From contig NZ_MSIG01000025.1 of the NCBI RefSeq assembly GCF_001927285.1, positions 1 through 40,234 of the forward strand: a DNA stretch of 40,234 nucleotides, written 5' to 3'. The notes below the pieces were generated by a model. It searched no databases. It was not told the origin of the DNA and saw only the letters and a list, made by a program, of their open reading frames with translations. Position numbers and translations under genes: made by a program. Shown piece by piece: positions 24,774-33,270 of this stretch (position 1 is its first letter; each line of letters starts with the position of its first letter). The stretch comes from Mongoliimonas terrestris. Its GTDB lineage: Bacteria > Pseudomonadota > Alphaproteobacteria > Rhizobiales > Pleomorphomonadaceae.

Positions 24774-25857
24774 TGGATCGCGGTGTCAAGTCGTCCGCTG
24801 GACCGGCCTTCCCGGCGGCGGGAGTTCGCTGGCCGGGGAGGAAGCGGAAGATCAGCGGCGCGAGGCCGATCACCAGGAAAACGCGCGACACCTGGCAGAG
24901 CGCCACGAAGGCGACATCGGCGCCGAGGGCGTAGGTGATCACCAGCATTTCCGCGGCTCCGCCGGGTGCGATGGCGAGCAGGAAGGTCGGCAGCGGGATA
25001 GCCAGCGCATAGGCGCCGACGACGGCCACCGCTGCGGCGGATCCGATCATGACGGCGGTCCAGACGAGGGCGACGCCAAGCGTGCGCCGAACCTCCGCGA
25101 GGCTCACGCCTGCAAAGCGCGCCCCGGCGATGCTGCCGATCAGCACCTGGACGAAGCCGACGAGCCATCCGGGCGGCGCGGCGGTCGTCAGTCCGGTGCC
25201 GTGGACCAAGGCGCTGACGATCATCGGACAGACCAGCGCCCCGCCCGGAACCCGAAAGACGCGCCCGATCGAGGCGCCGGCAAGGCCGGCCCCGATGAGA
25301 ACCACCCAGTCGAAAGGCGTCGGCGCCAGGGAATGGGCGTCCGGCGGCGTCCCGGTGCCGCTGTCGAAGAAGAAGCGCATCAGAAGCGGAACGGTCACCA
25401 CCACGCCGACCACCCGGACGGCGTGCAGCAGCACGAGCGTGCGTGCGTTCCCGCCAAGGGATCCGCCCAGCAGCGACAACTCGCCGAGACCGCCCGGCGT
25501 GCAGGCGAAATAGGCGGTGACCGGATCGAGGCGGACCCAGCGGGTGAAGACGAAATAGCCGAGCGCACTGATCGCGACGGAGTAGAGGGCGATCACGATC
25601 AGCGCGGGCCACCAATCCGCCATGGACGACACCACACCCGGCGTGAAGGCGGACCCGGCGAGAACGCCCACCACCGGCCGTGCGAAGGACCGCAGCCCCG
25701 AAGGCATCGGCCACCGATTGCCCCAGACCGCCGCGACGCCGGAGAACGCGAGGGCACCCAACGTCCAGGGCAATGGCGCGCCGATGAGATGAAAGGCGAA
25801 CCCGCCTGCGGCCCCGATCAGGAGCGCCAGGCCGGACGAGACGAATTGCGATGTCAT
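24769..25857 (-). CDS. AbrB-family (pfam05145) integral membrane protein
   Basis: A 362-residue protein with about ten hydrophobic segments arranged as two similar halves. This is the duplicated membrane domain called AbrB (old names: putative ammonia monooxygenase, transition-state regulator). It is not related to the DNA-binding AbrB. Repeat-like blocks are APLPWTLGALAFSG and PVVGVLAGSAFTPG in the first half and RVPGGALVCPMIVSAL and VLIGSIAGARFAG in the second; TPGGLGELS and APGGAAEMLVI match each other. The start at 25857 is the family-typical MTSQFVSSG. It is divergent from the PrpD-TctBAC operon across operator 2. Members often occur near TTT transporters, and a transport function is inferred. 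Confidence 0.83.
   Translation of the reverse strand: MTSQFVSSGLALLIGAAGGFAFHLIGAPLPWTLGALAFSGVAAVWGNRWPMPSGLRSFARPVVGVLAGSAFTPGVVSSMADWWPALIVIALYSVAISALGYFVFTRWVRLDPVTAYFACTPGGLGELSLLGGSLGGNARTLVLLHAVRVVGVVVTVPLLMRFFFDSGTGTPPDAHSLAPTPFDWVVLIGAGLAGASIGRVFRVPGGALVCPMIVSALVHGTGLTTAAPPGWLVGFVQVLIGSIAGARFAGVSLAEVRRTLGVALVWTAVMIGSAAAVAVVGAYALAIPLPTFLLAIAPGGAAEMLVITYALGADVAFVALCQVSRVFLVIGLAPLIFRFLPGQRTPAAGKAGPADDLTPRSS
24784..24789 (-). promoter_or_regulatory. -35 box (TTGACA) of the prpD-prpF operon
   Basis: A perfect sigma-70 -35 hexamer on the minus strand, inside the 3' end of the abrB-like gene. The expected -10 falls within operator 1 and its sequence is weak, as in promoters that need relief or help from a regulator. 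Confidence 0.55.
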
Positions 25858-25908
25858 GAAGACTGGCCGCCCTCGATCGCTGCGGATGCCGCCGATCCCG
25901 GCGACTCC

Positions 25909-25936
25909 GTTAATAGTAGCTTGCGCTACCAATAAT
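25909..25936. promoter_or_regulatory. TrmB-type operator candidate, site 2 (abrB-like / prpD-tctBAC divergent promoter)
   Basis: Half-site GTTAATAGTAGC (25909-25920), spacer TTGC, half-site GCTACCAATAAT (25925-25936). GTAGC-N4-GCTAC is a perfect dyad. On the minus strand TTGATT with an 18-base spacer to TATTAA is a possible promoter for the abrB-like gene overlapping the site. On the plus strand TTGCGC (25921) is a weak -35 candidate. One element could control both directions. Confidence 0.7.
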
Positions 25937-26124
25937 CAAGTGTTACCGTCTTGTCATCGGGAATTCCAGTGCCGCCAGCAACAGGCCGAGCAGCATCCCG
26001 TCGGATCGTCGTCTTCGCACGCGATCCCCAGTCTATCCGAACGTCAGGCGGACGAAGATCTGCAGGAAATGTCGACTCCATCGTCGCGAAAGACGGCGAG
26101 CGGTCGGTTCCGGGAGGAACGACG

Positions 26125-27513
26125 TTGAAAGAGGACAAAACACAAGCCGTAAGCTATGGCGCGGCCGAGTTGGACCTTGGCCTCACGATGGCGCTCTCGC
26201 GCTTCGTCGCGGATCTCGACTTCAACGACCTGTCCGCCGGAACGGTCCACGCGGCGAAGCGCGGCGTCATGGACTGGCTCGGATGCGCCCTTGCCGGAAG
26301 CCGCCACGCGACTCTCGACCGCTTGCTGCCGGTGCTGGCCATGCTGTCCGGCGACGCCCGCTTTCCGGTTGTCGGCCGGCCCACGCGGCTCGGTCTGTTG
26401 GAGTCGGCCATGGCGAACGGACAGATGGGGCACGTGCTCGACTTCGACGACACCCACATGGGCGGCGTCGTGCTGCATGCCAGTTCGCCGCTTCTCGCGG
26501 CCCTTCTGGCGGTCGCCGAGGCACGACCGGTGGACGGCCGGACGCTGCTCGCGGCCTATGTGGCGGGGTTCGACGTGGCGGTGCGGGCGGGTCAGGGCGC
26601 GCCGGGCCACCATCGCGGCGGCTGGCATCTGACCGGCACGCTCGGCACCATCGGAGCCGGCGCGGCGGTTGCCCGTCTGCTCGGGCTGGACGCGCGGCAG
26701 ACCGCCTACGCCGTCGGCATCGCCACCACCCAGGCGGCCGGCATGCAGCAGAACCGCGGCACCATGTGCAAGTCGTTCCACGCCGGCAAGGCCGCCGCCA
26801 ACGGCGCGCTGGCCGGCCTGTTGGCCGAAGGCGGCTTCGACAGCTCGCTGGAGATCCTGGAGGGCAGGAAAGGCTTCTGCCGCATCTTTTCGGACACGGC
26901 GGCGCCGGAGACCCTGTTGGACGGGCTCGGCAGCCGGTTCGAAATCGAGAGGAACGGCTTCAAGCCCTATGCCTGCGGCATCGTCCTCCACCCGACCATC
27001 GACGCCATGGTGGCGATCGGCCGACGCATCCCGGACAAGGCGTCCGTGCGGGAGATCGCCCTCCGGGTCCATCCGCACGCCGTCTCGATCACCGGTGTGG
27101 CGGACCCGAAGACCGGCCTCAAGTCCAAGTTCAGCCTGACCCATTCGGCCGCTGTCGCCTGTCTCGACGGGGCCGCGGGGATCGAACAGTACGGCGACGC
27201 CCGGGCGGCGGCACCGGACGTCATCGCCCTTCGCGAGCGTGTGAGCGTCGAGACGGACGACAGCCTCGGCAAGGACCAGGCGTTCGCGCGGGTGACCCTT
27301 GCCGGCGGCGACGTCCTGGAGCAGGCGGTCACACACGCCACCGGGACCGTCGACAATCCCATGTCGGACGGCGCCCTCGAGGAGAAGTTCCTGGCAAACG
27401 CCAGGCCCGTCGTCGGCGATGGCGCCGACCGGCTCGCCGATGCGGTCTGGGGGCTCGACCGGATGGAGGACGTTCGCGGCCTCCTGCAGCAAGCCGCCGG
27501 GACGGGAGGGTGA
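26125..27513 (+). CDS. MmgE/PrpD family protein (copy 2), TTG start
   Basis: A 462-residue MmgE/PrpD protein with the most canonical active site of the three in this window: DFDDTH (106-111), H168 in GWHLTG, KSFHAGKAA (216-224), K280 in GFKPYACG and H289 nine residues later. These positions correspond to acid-base residues of cis-aconitate decarboxylase and related enzymes. I chose the TTG at 26125 because GGGAGGAA (26112-26119) lies 5 bases upstream and the protein then begins at the normal family position; no ATG in this region has a binding site. It is the first gene of an operon with tctB, tctA and tctC, which suggests that the transported acid is its substrate or close to it. Confidence 0.88.
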   Translation: MKEDKTQAVSYGAAELDLGLTMALSRFVADLDFNDLSAGTVHAAKRGVMDWLGCALAGSRHATLDRLLPVLAMLSGDARFPVVGRPTRLGLLESAMANGQMGHVLDFDDTHMGGVVLHASSPLLAALLAVAEARPVDGRTLLAAYVAGFDVAVRAGQGAPGHHRGGWHLTGTLGTIGAGAAVARLLGLDARQTAYAVGIATTQAAGMQQNRGTMCKSFHAGKAAANGALAGLLAEGGFDSSLEILEGRKGFCRIFSDTAAPETLLDGLGSRFEIERNGFKPYACGIVLHPTIDAMVAIGRRIPDKASVREIALRVHPHAVSITGVADPKTGLKSKFSLTHSAAVACLDGAAGIEQYGDARAAAPDVIALRERVSVETDDSLGKDQAFARVTLAGGDVLEQAVTHATGTVDNPMSDGALEEKFLANARPVVGDGADRLADAVWGLDRMEDVRGLLQQAAGTGG

Positions 27514-27515
27514 CC

Positions 27516-27977
27516 ATGACGGTGACGCGCACGGACGCCGACCGGATCGCCGGTCTCCTGCTGGCCGGACTCGGCGCCTTCATCACCGCCACCGCCCTCG
27601 AATGGGACCTGATGACGGACGCGGGACCAGGTCCGGGGTTCTTCCCCCTCTTCTACGGTATCGCCATGACCGTGCTGTCGCTGGGTCTCGTCCTCCAACG
27701 GTTTGCCGGTCCGTCGGAAGGCGGCGACGCTCCGGTCGCGCCGGAGGCACGGCGGGCCCTGGCTGTCTGGTCCATTCTGGTCGGCGGAATCCTGCTGCTG
27801 CCGGTGCTCGGATTTCCCGTCGTCCTCGGCCTCCTGACGCTCGGGGTGGGCTTCGGCGTCTACCGAAGGCCCTTCGGCGCGGTCGCGCTCGCGGCGGTGC
27901 TCGTCCCGGCGGGCTTCGTCGTCATCTTTTCCCTGGCGCTCGGCGTCGACCTTCCGACCGGATGGCTGGGGTTCTGA
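27516..27977 (+). CDS. tctB: Tripartite tricarboxylate transporter small membrane subunit TctB
   Basis: A 153-residue membrane protein with four predicted helices, the small subunit of a TTT carrier. It has the family opening DRIAGLLLAGLGAFI and the GPGFFPLFYGIAM block near residues 42-54 that marks TctB. Helices follow at WSILVGGILLLPVLGF, VVLGLLTLGVGFGVY and VALAAVLVPAGFVVIFSLAL. GGGAGGG (27504-27510) precedes the ATG. It starts 2 bases after the stop of the PrpD-like gene and is followed after 1 base by tctA, so the unit is tightly packed. The partner TctC supplies substrate from the periplasm. Confidence 0.92.
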   Translation: MTVTRTDADRIAGLLLAGLGAFITATALEWDLMTDAGPGPGFFPLFYGIAMTVLSLGLVLQRFAGPSEGGDAPVAPEARRALAVWSILVGGILLLPVLGFPVVLGLLTLGVGFGVYRRPFGAVALAAVLVPAGFVVIFSLALGVDLPTGWLGF

Positions 27978-27978
27978 C

Positions 27979-29484
27979 ATGTCGATCCTCGACGGCCTGC
28001 TGCAAGGATTCGCCGTCGCTCTGACGGTTCACAACGTCGCCTGGTGCTTCGTCGGCGTCTTCCTCGGCACCATCATCGGCATCCTGCCGGGCCTCGGCCC
28101 CGCGGCGACCATCGCCCTCCTGCTGCCGCTGACCTACGACATGGAGCCGACCGGCGGCATCATCATGCTGGCGGGCATCTACTACGGCGCCAAGTACGGC
28201 GGCTCGACCACGTCCATCCTGCTCAACATGCCGGGCGAGGCCTCGTCGGTCGCGACCTGCATCGACGGCTACCAGATGGCGAAGGCCGGACGGGCCGGAC
28301 CGGCGCTCGGGATCGCGGCCATCGCCTCCTTCATCGCCGGCACGATCGGCGTCCTGGCGCTCACCTTGATCGCCCCGCCGATCGCCGCGTTCGCGCTCTC
28401 CTTCTCGTCGCCGGAATACTTCGCCCTGATGTGCCTGGGACTGTCGCTCGTCGTGCTGCTCGGCGGCGACAGCATGGTCAAGGGGCTCCTGTCGCTGTTC
28501 GTCGGCCTGTGGCTGGCCGGCATCGGCACGGACATCTTCACCGCCCAGTCGCGCTTCACCTTCGGCACGCCCGCGCTCCTCGACGGGCTCGACTTCATGG
28601 TGATCGCCATCGGGGTGTTCGCGATCAGCGAGGTGCTGGCCACCGCCGAGGAACGCGGCCAGGCCCGCGCGATCCCGGTGCCGCGCGGGATCCGCAACCT
28701 TCTTCCCAGCCTCGCCGAGTTGAAGGCCTGCCGGTTCGCCTTCCTCAACGGCTCCGTCGTCGGCTTCATCGTTGGCGTCTTGCCCGGCGCCGGATCCTCG
28801 ATCGCGTCCTTCATCGCCTACGGGATCGAGAAGGCGGTTTCGCGTCATCCGGAACGGTTCGGCAACGGCGCCCCGGAGGGCGTGGCCGCGCCGGAAGGGG
28901 CGAACAACGCGGATTCCGGCGGAGCACTGGTGCCGCTCCTCACCCTTGGCATCCCGGGCGGCGGCACAACCGCCATCCTGCTCTCCGCCCTCATCGTCTG
29001 GGGCATCCGGCCGGGTCCGCTGATGATCACCGAGAGCCCGGACGTGTTCTGGGGCCTCGTCGCCAGCATGTACATCGGCAACGTGATCCTCCTGATCCTG
29101 AACCTGCCGCTGGTGCCCCTGTTCGCGCAGCTGCTGCGGGTTCCGGTCTGGCTCTTGTTGCCGATCGTGCTCGGGATTTCCCTGGTCGGCGCCTACGCGG
29201 TCTCGGGTTCGCTTCTCGACGTGTGGCTGCTCGCCGGCTTCGGCCTCCTCGGCTACCTGATGAACCGGCTCGGCTTCCCCGCCGCGCCTTTGATCCTCGG
29301 TTTCGTTCTCGGCGACGGCATGGAGCGGGCGATCCGCCAGTCCCTGATGATGTCGCAAGGCGATCTGTCGATCCTGGTGTCGCGCCCGATCTCCGCGACG
29401 ATGCTCGGCCTCTCCCTCCTGATCCTCGCCCTACCGCTGCTGCGGTGGCGCCGAACGCGGCAGGCGACCGCGCTCGGCGAATGA
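27979..29484 (+). CDS. tctA: Tripartite tricarboxylate transporter large permease TctA
   Basis: A 501-residue integral membrane protein with about 10-12 helices, the transport subunit of a TTT system that imports citrate-like or other carboxylates with a cation. The two characteristic repeated blocks are GILPGLGPAATIALLLPL with GGIIMLAGIYYGAKYGGSTTSILLNMPGE split across the first half, and VGVLPGAGSSIASFIAYGIEK with LTLGIPGGGTTAILLSAL in the second. The length matches the family. Lies between tctB and tctC in the PrpD-TctBAC operon downstream of operator 2. Confidence 0.95.
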   Translation: MSILDGLLQGFAVALTVHNVAWCFVGVFLGTIIGILPGLGPAATIALLLPLTYDMEPTGGIIMLAGIYYGAKYGGSTTSILLNMPGEASSVATCIDGYQMAKAGRAGPALGIAAIASFIAGTIGVLALTLIAPPIAAFALSFSSPEYFALMCLGLSLVVLLGGDSMVKGLLSLFVGLWLAGIGTDIFTAQSRFTFGTPALLDGLDFMVIAIGVFAISEVLATAEERGQARAIPVPRGIRNLLPSLAELKACRFAFLNGSVVGFIVGVLPGAGSSIASFIAYGIEKAVSRHPERFGNGAPEGVAAPEGANNADSGGALVPLLTLGIPGGGTTAILLSALIVWGIRPGPLMITESPDVFWGLVASMYIGNVILLILNLPLVPLFAQLLRVPVWLLLPIVLGISLVGAYAVSGSLLDVWLLAGFGLLGYLMNRLGFPAAPLILGFVLGDGMERAIRQSLMMSQGDLSILVSRPISATMLGLSLLILALPLLRWRRTRQATALGE

Positions 29485-29546
29485 GGCTCCCCGGAGCCTC
29501 CACACAGCCCCCGAAAAAACAACAAAGACGTCTTGGAGGAACCCCC

Positions 29547-30521
29547 ATGAGAAGAATGCCTCTGATCGGCCTCTTGTCGGTCTCGCTCGTTGCGCTGGCG
29601 ACGCCCGCCCTCGCCGAGTTCAAACCGACGAAGCCCATCGAACTGGTGGTGCACGGCGCTCCCGGTTCCGGCCCGGACACGTTCGGCCGCGCCATCGTGG
29701 ACGCTCTCGACAAGGAGAACCTGCTTCCCGTCCGCGTGCAGATCAACAACAAGACCGGCGGCAGCGGCCAGACGGCCATGTCCTACGTGGTGGAGAACGC
29801 CGGGGACGACCACATGCTGGCCGTCTTCACCATGCTGTGGCTCAGCAACCCGCTGACCGTGAAGGAGGCGAACGCGACCATCCACGAGATGACGCCGGTC
29901 GCCCGCCTGGTGCTGGAACCCGCCCTGATCGTCACCAAGGCGGACTCCCCTTACGAAACGCTTCAGGACTTCATCGACGCCGCCAAGGAAAAACCGGGAC
30001 AGTTGAAGCAGTCCGGCGGCTCGATCACCGCCCGCGACAACATCATGCGCCAGATCCTGATGGCCGAGACCGACACCGACTGGGTGTTCATCTCCTTCCC
30101 AGGCGGCGGCGAACGGCTGGCCGCCCTGCTCGGCGGTCACGTGGACCTCCTGATGATGGAGCCTCAGGAGGTGGGCGAGCAGGTGCGCGCCGGCTCCGTG
30201 CGCGTGCTCGCGCAGGTCAACGACAAGCGCCTCCCCGAATACGCCGACGTGCCGACGCTCAAGGAAGCCGGCTTCGATGTGCCGAACGTGCCGCAGGGCC
30301 GCGGCCTCGTGGCGCCGCCGACCATGTCCGAGGACGCGGTGGCCTATTATGTGGACGTCCTCCGCCGGATGTCGGAGACGCCGACCTGGAAGGCCTTCCT
30401 GGACCGCAACCAGATGGACCAGGCCTTCGCGGGTCCTGAGGACACCAAGGCTTTCTTCGACAGCTTCGTCGCGGACATGCGGGTCGTGCTCACGGCGGCC
30501 GGCGTCGAGATCATCCGCTGA
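29547..30521 (+). CDS. tctC: Tripartite tricarboxylate transporter substrate-binding protein TctC
   Basis: A 324-residue periplasmic protein of the Bug/TctC family. The signal peptide covers about residues 1-23 (ending TPALAEF). Marks of the family are IELVVHGAPGSGPDTFGRAIVDAL, the NKTGGSGQTAMSYV segment, ALIVTKADSPYETLQDFIDAAK, and FPGGGERLAALLGGHVDLLMMEPQEV in the second lobe. Bug proteins bind carboxylates through main-chain contacts and two waters, so specificity cannot be read from motifs. GGAGGA (29535-29540) precedes the ATG. It follows tctA after 62 bases and ends the operon; a 12-bp hairpin comes 8 bases after the stop codon. Confidence 0.94.
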   Translation: MRRMPLIGLLSVSLVALATPALAEFKPTKPIELVVHGAPGSGPDTFGRAIVDALDKENLLPVRVQINNKTGGSGQTAMSYVVENAGDDHMLAVFTMLWLSNPLTVKEANATIHEMTPVARLVLEPALIVTKADSPYETLQDFIDAAKEKPGQLKQSGGSITARDNIMRQILMAETDTDWVFISFPGGGERLAALLGGHVDLLMMEPQEVGEQVRAGSVRVLAQVNDKRLPEYADVPTLKEAGFDVPNVPQGRGLVAPPTMSEDAVAYYVDVLRRMSETPTWKAFLDRNQMDQAFAGPEDTKAFFDSFVADMRVVLTAAGVEIIR

Positions 30522-30529
30522 CACGTGGA

Positions 30530-30559
30530 CCGGGCCGCGCCCGATGCGGCGCGGCCCGG
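30530..30559 (+). terminator. Strong hairpin after tctC
   Basis: A perfect 12-base stem, CCGGGCCGCGCC (30530-30541) and GGCGCGGCCCGG (30548-30559), with loop CGATGC. No T-run follows. It separates the TTT operon from the TTGACA promoter of the next unit. Confidence 0.6.
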
Positions 30560-30580
30560 CTGGATCCGCCGGCCACGGCG

Positions 30581-30609
30581 TTGACAGGCCTCACTTTAGT
30601 TAGTAGCTT
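30581..30609 (+). promoter_or_regulatory. Sigma-70-like promoter of the TcuA-like/ABC operon
   Basis: TTGACA (30581-30586) followed after 17 bases by TAGCTT (30604-30609). The -10 candidate lies inside operator 3, which suggests repression by steric overlap. Position: 61 bases before the chosen start codon. Confidence 0.6.
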
Positions 30610-30623
30610 TCAATACTACTATT
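30596..30623 (+). promoter_or_regulatory. TrmB-type operator candidate, site 3
   Basis: Half-site TTAGTTAGTAGC (30596-30607), spacer TTTC, half-site AATACTACTATT (30612-30623). The reverse of the right half, AATAGTAGTATT, matches the half-site of site 2. A TTGACA lies 9 bases upstream of the 28-base site and 12 bases upstream of its GTTAGTAG core. Confidence 0.7.
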
Positions 30624-30669
30624 GATCGGCGCCCTGGGCGCGATCCCCAACCGGATGGACGGGTCTACG

Positions 30670-32208
30670 ATGAAATCGGACAGGGCGACAGACGCAGACG
30701 TCATCGTGGTCGGCGCGGGCAACGCAGCCGCGTGCGCGGCGCTGGCGGCGCGTGATCAGGGCGCGAGCGTCATCATGCTGGAAGCGGCTCCGAGAGACGA
30801 AGCCGGCGGCAACTCCACCTACACGGCAGGCGCCATGCGCTTCTGCTTCAGCGGCGTGGACGACATCCTCTCCGTCGTTCCCGACCTCACCGAACAGGAG
30901 ATCGAACAGAGCGATTTCGGCAGCTATGGCGAGGATCAGTTCTTCGACGACATGTTCCGGGTGACCCAGTTCCGCACGGATCCCGACCTGGTCGACATCC
31001 TGGTGCGGCAGAGCCTTTCCACGGTGCAGTGGATGCGCAGCCAGGGCATCCGCTTCCAGACAAGCCACGGCCGCCAGGCCTACAAGGTCGACGGCCGGTT
31101 CAAGTTCTGGGGCGGTCTCGCGTGCGAAGTCTGGGGCGGCGGTCCGGGCCTCGTCGACATGGAACTCGCCGCGGCGGCGCGCAAGGGCGTCGAGATCCGC
31201 TACGAGACCACGGCGGTCGGGCTCCTGAAGGACGATGCGGGCGTTCATGGTGTGCGCGTCCTCAGCGGCGGCGCCCACCAGGACCTCCACGCCCGCGCCG
31301 TCGTGCTTGCCTGCGGCGGGTTCGAGAGCAACGCGGAGATGCGGGCGCGCTATCTCGGACCGAACTGGGACCTCGCCAAGGTGCGGGGCACGCGCTTCAA
31401 CATGGGCTTCGGTCACCGGATGGCACTGGACGCCGGCGCCATGCCGCACGGCCACTGGTCCGGCGCCCACGCCGTCGGGTGGGACCAGAACGCGCCTGCC
31501 TACGGAGACCTCGCCGTCGGCGACGCCTTCCAGAAGCACAGCTATCCGTTCGGCATCATGGTCAACGCGCGTGGCGAGCGCTTCGTCGACGAAGGGGCGG
31601 ACTTCCGCAACTACACCTATGCCAAGTACGGCCGGGAGATCCTTGCCCAGCCCGGGCTGTTCGCCTGGCAGGTGTTCGACGCGAAGGTGACGCACCTCCT
31701 CAGGGACGAGTACCGCATTCGCCAGATCACCAAGGTCAAGGCGGACACGCTGCAGGACCTGGCGGAGAAACTGGAGGGCGTCGATCCGGTCGGGTTCCTG
31801 AGAACCGTTGAGGCCTACAACGGGGCCATCCGCACCGACATTCCCTTCGATCCGAACATCAAGGACGGCCGCGCCGCGGTCGGCCTGCCGGTGCCGAAGT
31901 CGAACTGGGCCAACACGATCGACACCGGCCCGTTCGAGGCCTACGCGGTCACGTGCGGCGTGACATTCACATTCGGGGGGGTGAAGATCACCGGCGACGC
32001 CGCTGTGGAGGACACGCAAGGGGCTCCCATCCCCGGCCTCTTCGCCGCCGGAGAGATCGTCGGCGGGCTCTTCTATCACAACTATCCCGGTGGCACGGGC
32101 CTGACGGCCGGCGCCGTGTTCGGGAAGATCGCGGGTGAAACCGCGGCGGCCTTCGCGCGGCGCCTTGCCGACGCGGCGGCGGACCAGCCCATCAGGAAGC
32201 AGGCCTGA
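30670..32208 (+). CDS. FAD-dependent dehydrogenase, tricarballylate dehydrogenase (TcuA)-like
   Basis: A 512-residue flavoprotein of the succinate dehydrogenase/fumarate reductase superfamily, closest by eye to TcuA, which oxidises tricarballylate to cis-aconitate. The FAD motif VIVVGAGNAAACAALAARDQG lies near residues 10-30 in part, with VIMLEAAPRDEAGGNS after it. LACGGFESN, NARGERFVDEG and a C-terminal FGGVKIT plus IPGLFAAGEIVGG and YPGGTGLT complete the family set. No signal peptide is visible, so it is probably cytoplasmic. I chose the ATG at 30670, with GGACGGG 6 bases upstream; an ATG at 30655 is possible. No TcuB (Fe-S/haem) gene is in the window, so its electron acceptor is unclear. 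First gene of the operon to 38337. Confidence 0.83.
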   Translation: MKSDRATDADVIVVGAGNAAACAALAARDQGASVIMLEAAPRDEAGGNSTYTAGAMRFCFSGVDDILSVVPDLTEQEIEQSDFGSYGEDQFFDDMFRVTQFRTDPDLVDILVRQSLSTVQWMRSQGIRFQTSHGRQAYKVDGRFKFWGGLACEVWGGGPGLVDMELAAAARKGVEIRYETTAVGLLKDDAGVHGVRVLSGGAHQDLHARAVVLACGGFESNAEMRARYLGPNWDLAKVRGTRFNMGFGHRMALDAGAMPHGHWSGAHAVGWDQNAPAYGDLAVGDAFQKHSYPFGIMVNARGERFVDEGADFRNYTYAKYGREILAQPGLFAWQVFDAKVTHLLRDEYRIRQITKVKADTLQDLAEKLEGVDPVGFLRTVEAYNGAIRTDIPFDPNIKDGRAAVGLPVPKSNWANTIDTGPFEAYAVTCGVTFTFGGVKITGDAAVEDTQGAPIPGLFAAGEIVGGLFYHNYPGGTGLTAGAVFGKIAGETAAAFARRLADAAADQPIRKQA

Positions 32209-32255
32209 CCATCCGGCAGGACAAGAACAAGCTTCCAATTGTGGAGGAAACATAC

Positions 32256-33245
32256 ATGTTCAAAGCTCTGTCCTTCGTGAAATCACTCGCCACGGCGGCC
32301 GGTCTCGCCACCCTCGTGGCCGCCGGCATCGGATCCGCGGCAGCGGCCGACAGCATCCGTGTCGGCCTGCAGGCGGTGCCGCCCGACGAGGTCTACAAGG
32401 CCCGCGACTTCGGTGCTCCCTACGGCCTGGACCTGGAGCTCAGCTCGTTCAGCTCCGGATCGGACAGCCTGAAGGCCTTCCTGGCCGGACGGGTCGACGT
32501 CGCCAACGGCGGCTCCGCTCGTCTCGTCACCATGGCGGCGCAGCAGCCCGACACCTTCTACATCGTCGCCGCAAACCAGTACGGCGGCGACCGCTACGGC
32601 GTGATCGTCGCCAACGAGTCCACCGCCACGTCGATCGCGGACCTCAAGGGCAAGAAGATCGGCGCCGTCACCGGGTCCGGCACATTCAACACCTTCCGGG
32701 TCTTCCTGGAGCAGAACGGCCTCTCGGAATCGGACTTCGAGATCGTCAACATGAAGGTGGAGGACATCCGGGCCGCCGTGCAGCGGGGCATCGTCGACGC
32801 CGGCGTCGCCTGGGAGCCGCACGTGGCGATCGCCGAAAACCTCGGCGCGGTCAAGCGCATCATTTCCATGGAGGGGGTCAACGAGAGCCCCAACTTCGTG
32901 CTCGTCCGGCGCAGCTTCGCCGACGAGAACCCGGACGCCGTCGCCAAGTACGTGGCCACGCTGATCGATCTTGCCAACCTCATCAAGACGAAGCCGGAAG
33001 AGGCCGGCCAGATTGCCGCCGAACAGATCAGCCAGTCCGGCGTGAACGTGGAACCGGCGGCCCTGGAACTTGCCCTGACGCGCATCAAGATGGACCCGCA
33101 GGTCACGGACGCACTGCTCGCCGAATTGCTCCCGGTCGCCGAGTCCATGGCCGCGGCGGGCAAGATCGACGCCGTGCCGGACTTCAAGGGGCTTGTTCGC
33201 GACGAGTACTACGAGAAGGCGCGCGAACTGACCGCCACGCAGTGA
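32256..33245 (+). CDS. ABC transporter substrate-binding protein, nitrate/sulfonate/taurine type
   Basis: A 329-residue periplasmic binding protein of the SsuA/TauA/NrtA group. The signal peptide ends near GSAAAADSIRV. Conserved parts are VGLQAVPPDEVYKARDFG at the mature start, DSLKAFLAGRVDVANGG, SIADLKGKKIGAVTGSGTFNTFR in two adjoining blocks, and VQRGIVDAGVAWEPHVAIAENLG. These are standard for this class, whose ligands are sulfonates, nitrate, taurine or pyrimidine precursors. GGAGGAA (32243-32249) lies 6 bases before the ATG at 32256. Forms a complete importer with the two permease genes and the ATPase downstream. It follows the TcuA-like gene after 47 bases. Confidence 0.88.
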   Translation: MFKALSFVKSLATAAGLATLVAAGIGSAAAADSIRVGLQAVPPDEVYKARDFGAPYGLDLELSSFSSGSDSLKAFLAGRVDVANGGSARLVTMAAQQPDTFYIVAANQYGGDRYGVIVANESTATSIADLKGKKIGAVTGSGTFNTFRVFLEQNGLSESDFEIVNMKVEDIRAAVQRGIVDAGVAWEPHVAIAENLGAVKRIISMEGVNESPNFVLVRRSFADENPDAVAKYVATLIDLANLIKTKPEEAGQIAAEQISQSGVNVEPAALELALTRIKMDPQVTDALLAELLPVAESMAAAGKIDAVPDFKGLVRDEYYEKARELTATQ

Positions 33246-33270
33246 TCGTCGACTGGCAAGGATATTCCTC

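Noticed and set aside
24769..25857. AbrB-like gene as a DNA-binding transition-state regulator
   Set aside because: The sequence is hydrophobic throughout with about ten membrane segments. The name comes from pfam05145 history, and there is no SpoVT/AbrB DNA-binding domain.
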